Of a stretch of 64,000 nt of DNA, positions 63,668 through 64,000 are shown one piece after another. A program made the position numbers and the translations under genes. Source of the DNA: JAABVY01 sp964627935 (lineage in GTDB: Bacteria > Zixibacteria > MSB-5A5 > JAABVY01); NCBI GenBank assembly GCA_964627935.1, contig CAZVLB010000004.1:124001-188000 (forward strand). The letters are read 5' to 3'. Each line of letters begins with the position of its first letter. The first letter of the stretch is position 1. The notes beneath the pieces are model-generated. The model made no database searches, had not been told where the DNA came from, and worked only from the letters and a program-made list of their open reading frames with translations.

Positions 63668-64000
63668 ATGTTTGATCAGAAAGTGATAGATTCTTTTTCA
63701 CAGTTAATGCGCGGAAAGATACTGACGGCCAATGATTCGGACTACGATTCCGCGCGCAAGATATGGAACGCGATGATCGATTGCAGGCCGGGCCTGATTG
63801 CACAATGTAAAGGCACCGCGGATATCGTGAATGCCGTTAAATTTGCATGCGACAACAATGCCCTTGTTTCGATAAGGGGGGGAGGGCATGGCGTCGCCGG
63901 AAAAGCGGTATGCGATGACGGCCTGATGATCGATCTGTCGCAGATGAAAGCGGTACGGGTGGATCCGGTTGCCAAAACCGCACTGGTACAGGCCGGGGCC
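63668..64000 (+). CDS. FAD-linked oxidase (BBE/GlcD-type FAD-binding), 3' part outside window
   Basis: ATG 63668 lies after TTGAGGAG. The 111 visible codons give MFDQKVIDSFSQLMRGKI, then TANDSDYDSARKIWNAMI, GLIAQCKGTADIVNAVKFAC and SIRGGGHGVAGKAVCDDGLM. This is the FAD_binding_4 (PCMH) fold. The His in GGGHG is typical of covalent flavin linkage in berberine-bridge type oxidases. The substrate-binding domain is beyond the window, so specificity cannot be read. Confidence 0.88.
   Translation, partial: MFDQKVIDSFSQLMRGKILTANDSDYDSARKIWNAMIDCRPGLIAQCKGTADIVNAVKFACDNNALVSIRGGGHGVAGKAVCDDGLMIDLSQMKAVRVDPVAKTALVQAGA

Overview
The window reads like a chromosomal segment of a diderm bacterium of the FCB/Zixibacteria type. 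This is inference from several traits: secreted proteins that end in a 'YPNPFNP' FlgD-like sorting domain, dockerin-like C-termini with two 'DxNxDxxxNxxD' loops, one PEP-CTERM protein, lipoproteins, menaquinone methyltransferase, DUF4397 and COG3014 lipoproteins, and many PAS-rich hybrid histidine kinases. No rRNA, tRNA, CRISPR array or insertion sequence was found. Genes lie on both strands in short operons, with many good intrinsic terminators between them.

Layout. 1-2.5 kb: the end of a PAS/LuxR-type regulator, a regulatory gap with two DnaA-box-like sites, a perfect inverted repeat and a possible 37-residue ORF, then a compact hybrid kinase. 2.6-8 kb: HAD phosphatase, MscS channel, DUF4397 lipoprotein, renalase-like FAD protein, dienelactone hydrolase. 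8-12.7 kb: an overlapping pair made of an FHA-GAF-PP2C phosphatase and a Ser/Thr kinase with TolB-like and TPR domains. 12.9-17.4 kb: zinc-ribbon protein, LemA, M48 protease, LpoB, COG3014 lipoprotein (envelope maintenance). 17.6-22 kb: PEP-CTERM protein, thioredoxin, PepF, threonine-dehydrogenase-like enzyme. 21.8-24.3 kb: a carbamoyltransferase/SxtJ/DUF5989 trio whose last member is a 52-residue gene. 24.6-28.1 kb: MenG, a membrane protein, and a secreted papain-family protease with a dockerin.

28.3-35.0 kb holds a complete seven-gene 'GAK' cluster: PHP-like protein, amphi-Trp protein, PhoU-phosphotransferase fusion, ATP-grasp, HprK-related kinase, CofD-like protein and a second amphi-Trp protein. 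The families are named in databases, but the biochemical role of the system is unknown to me. It is the strongest candidate for an undescribed system here.

35.4-44.3 kb and 58.1-62.2 kb are signalling regions with four large kinases. One of them is split by a single in-frame TAA. Between them lie a 1690-residue secreted protein with exact 465-bp repeats, a nuclease-like protein, an alpha/beta hydrolase, a 970-residue dockerin-bearing secreted protein, a DUF6569-like protein and two poorly known genes. At 57.2-57.9 kb a peroxiredoxin carries an in-frame TGA exactly at its peroxidatic cysteine, followed by a bacterial SECIS-like hairpin, so it is read here as a selenoprotein. The window ends with a FlgD-tailed secreted protein and the start of an FAD-linked oxidase.
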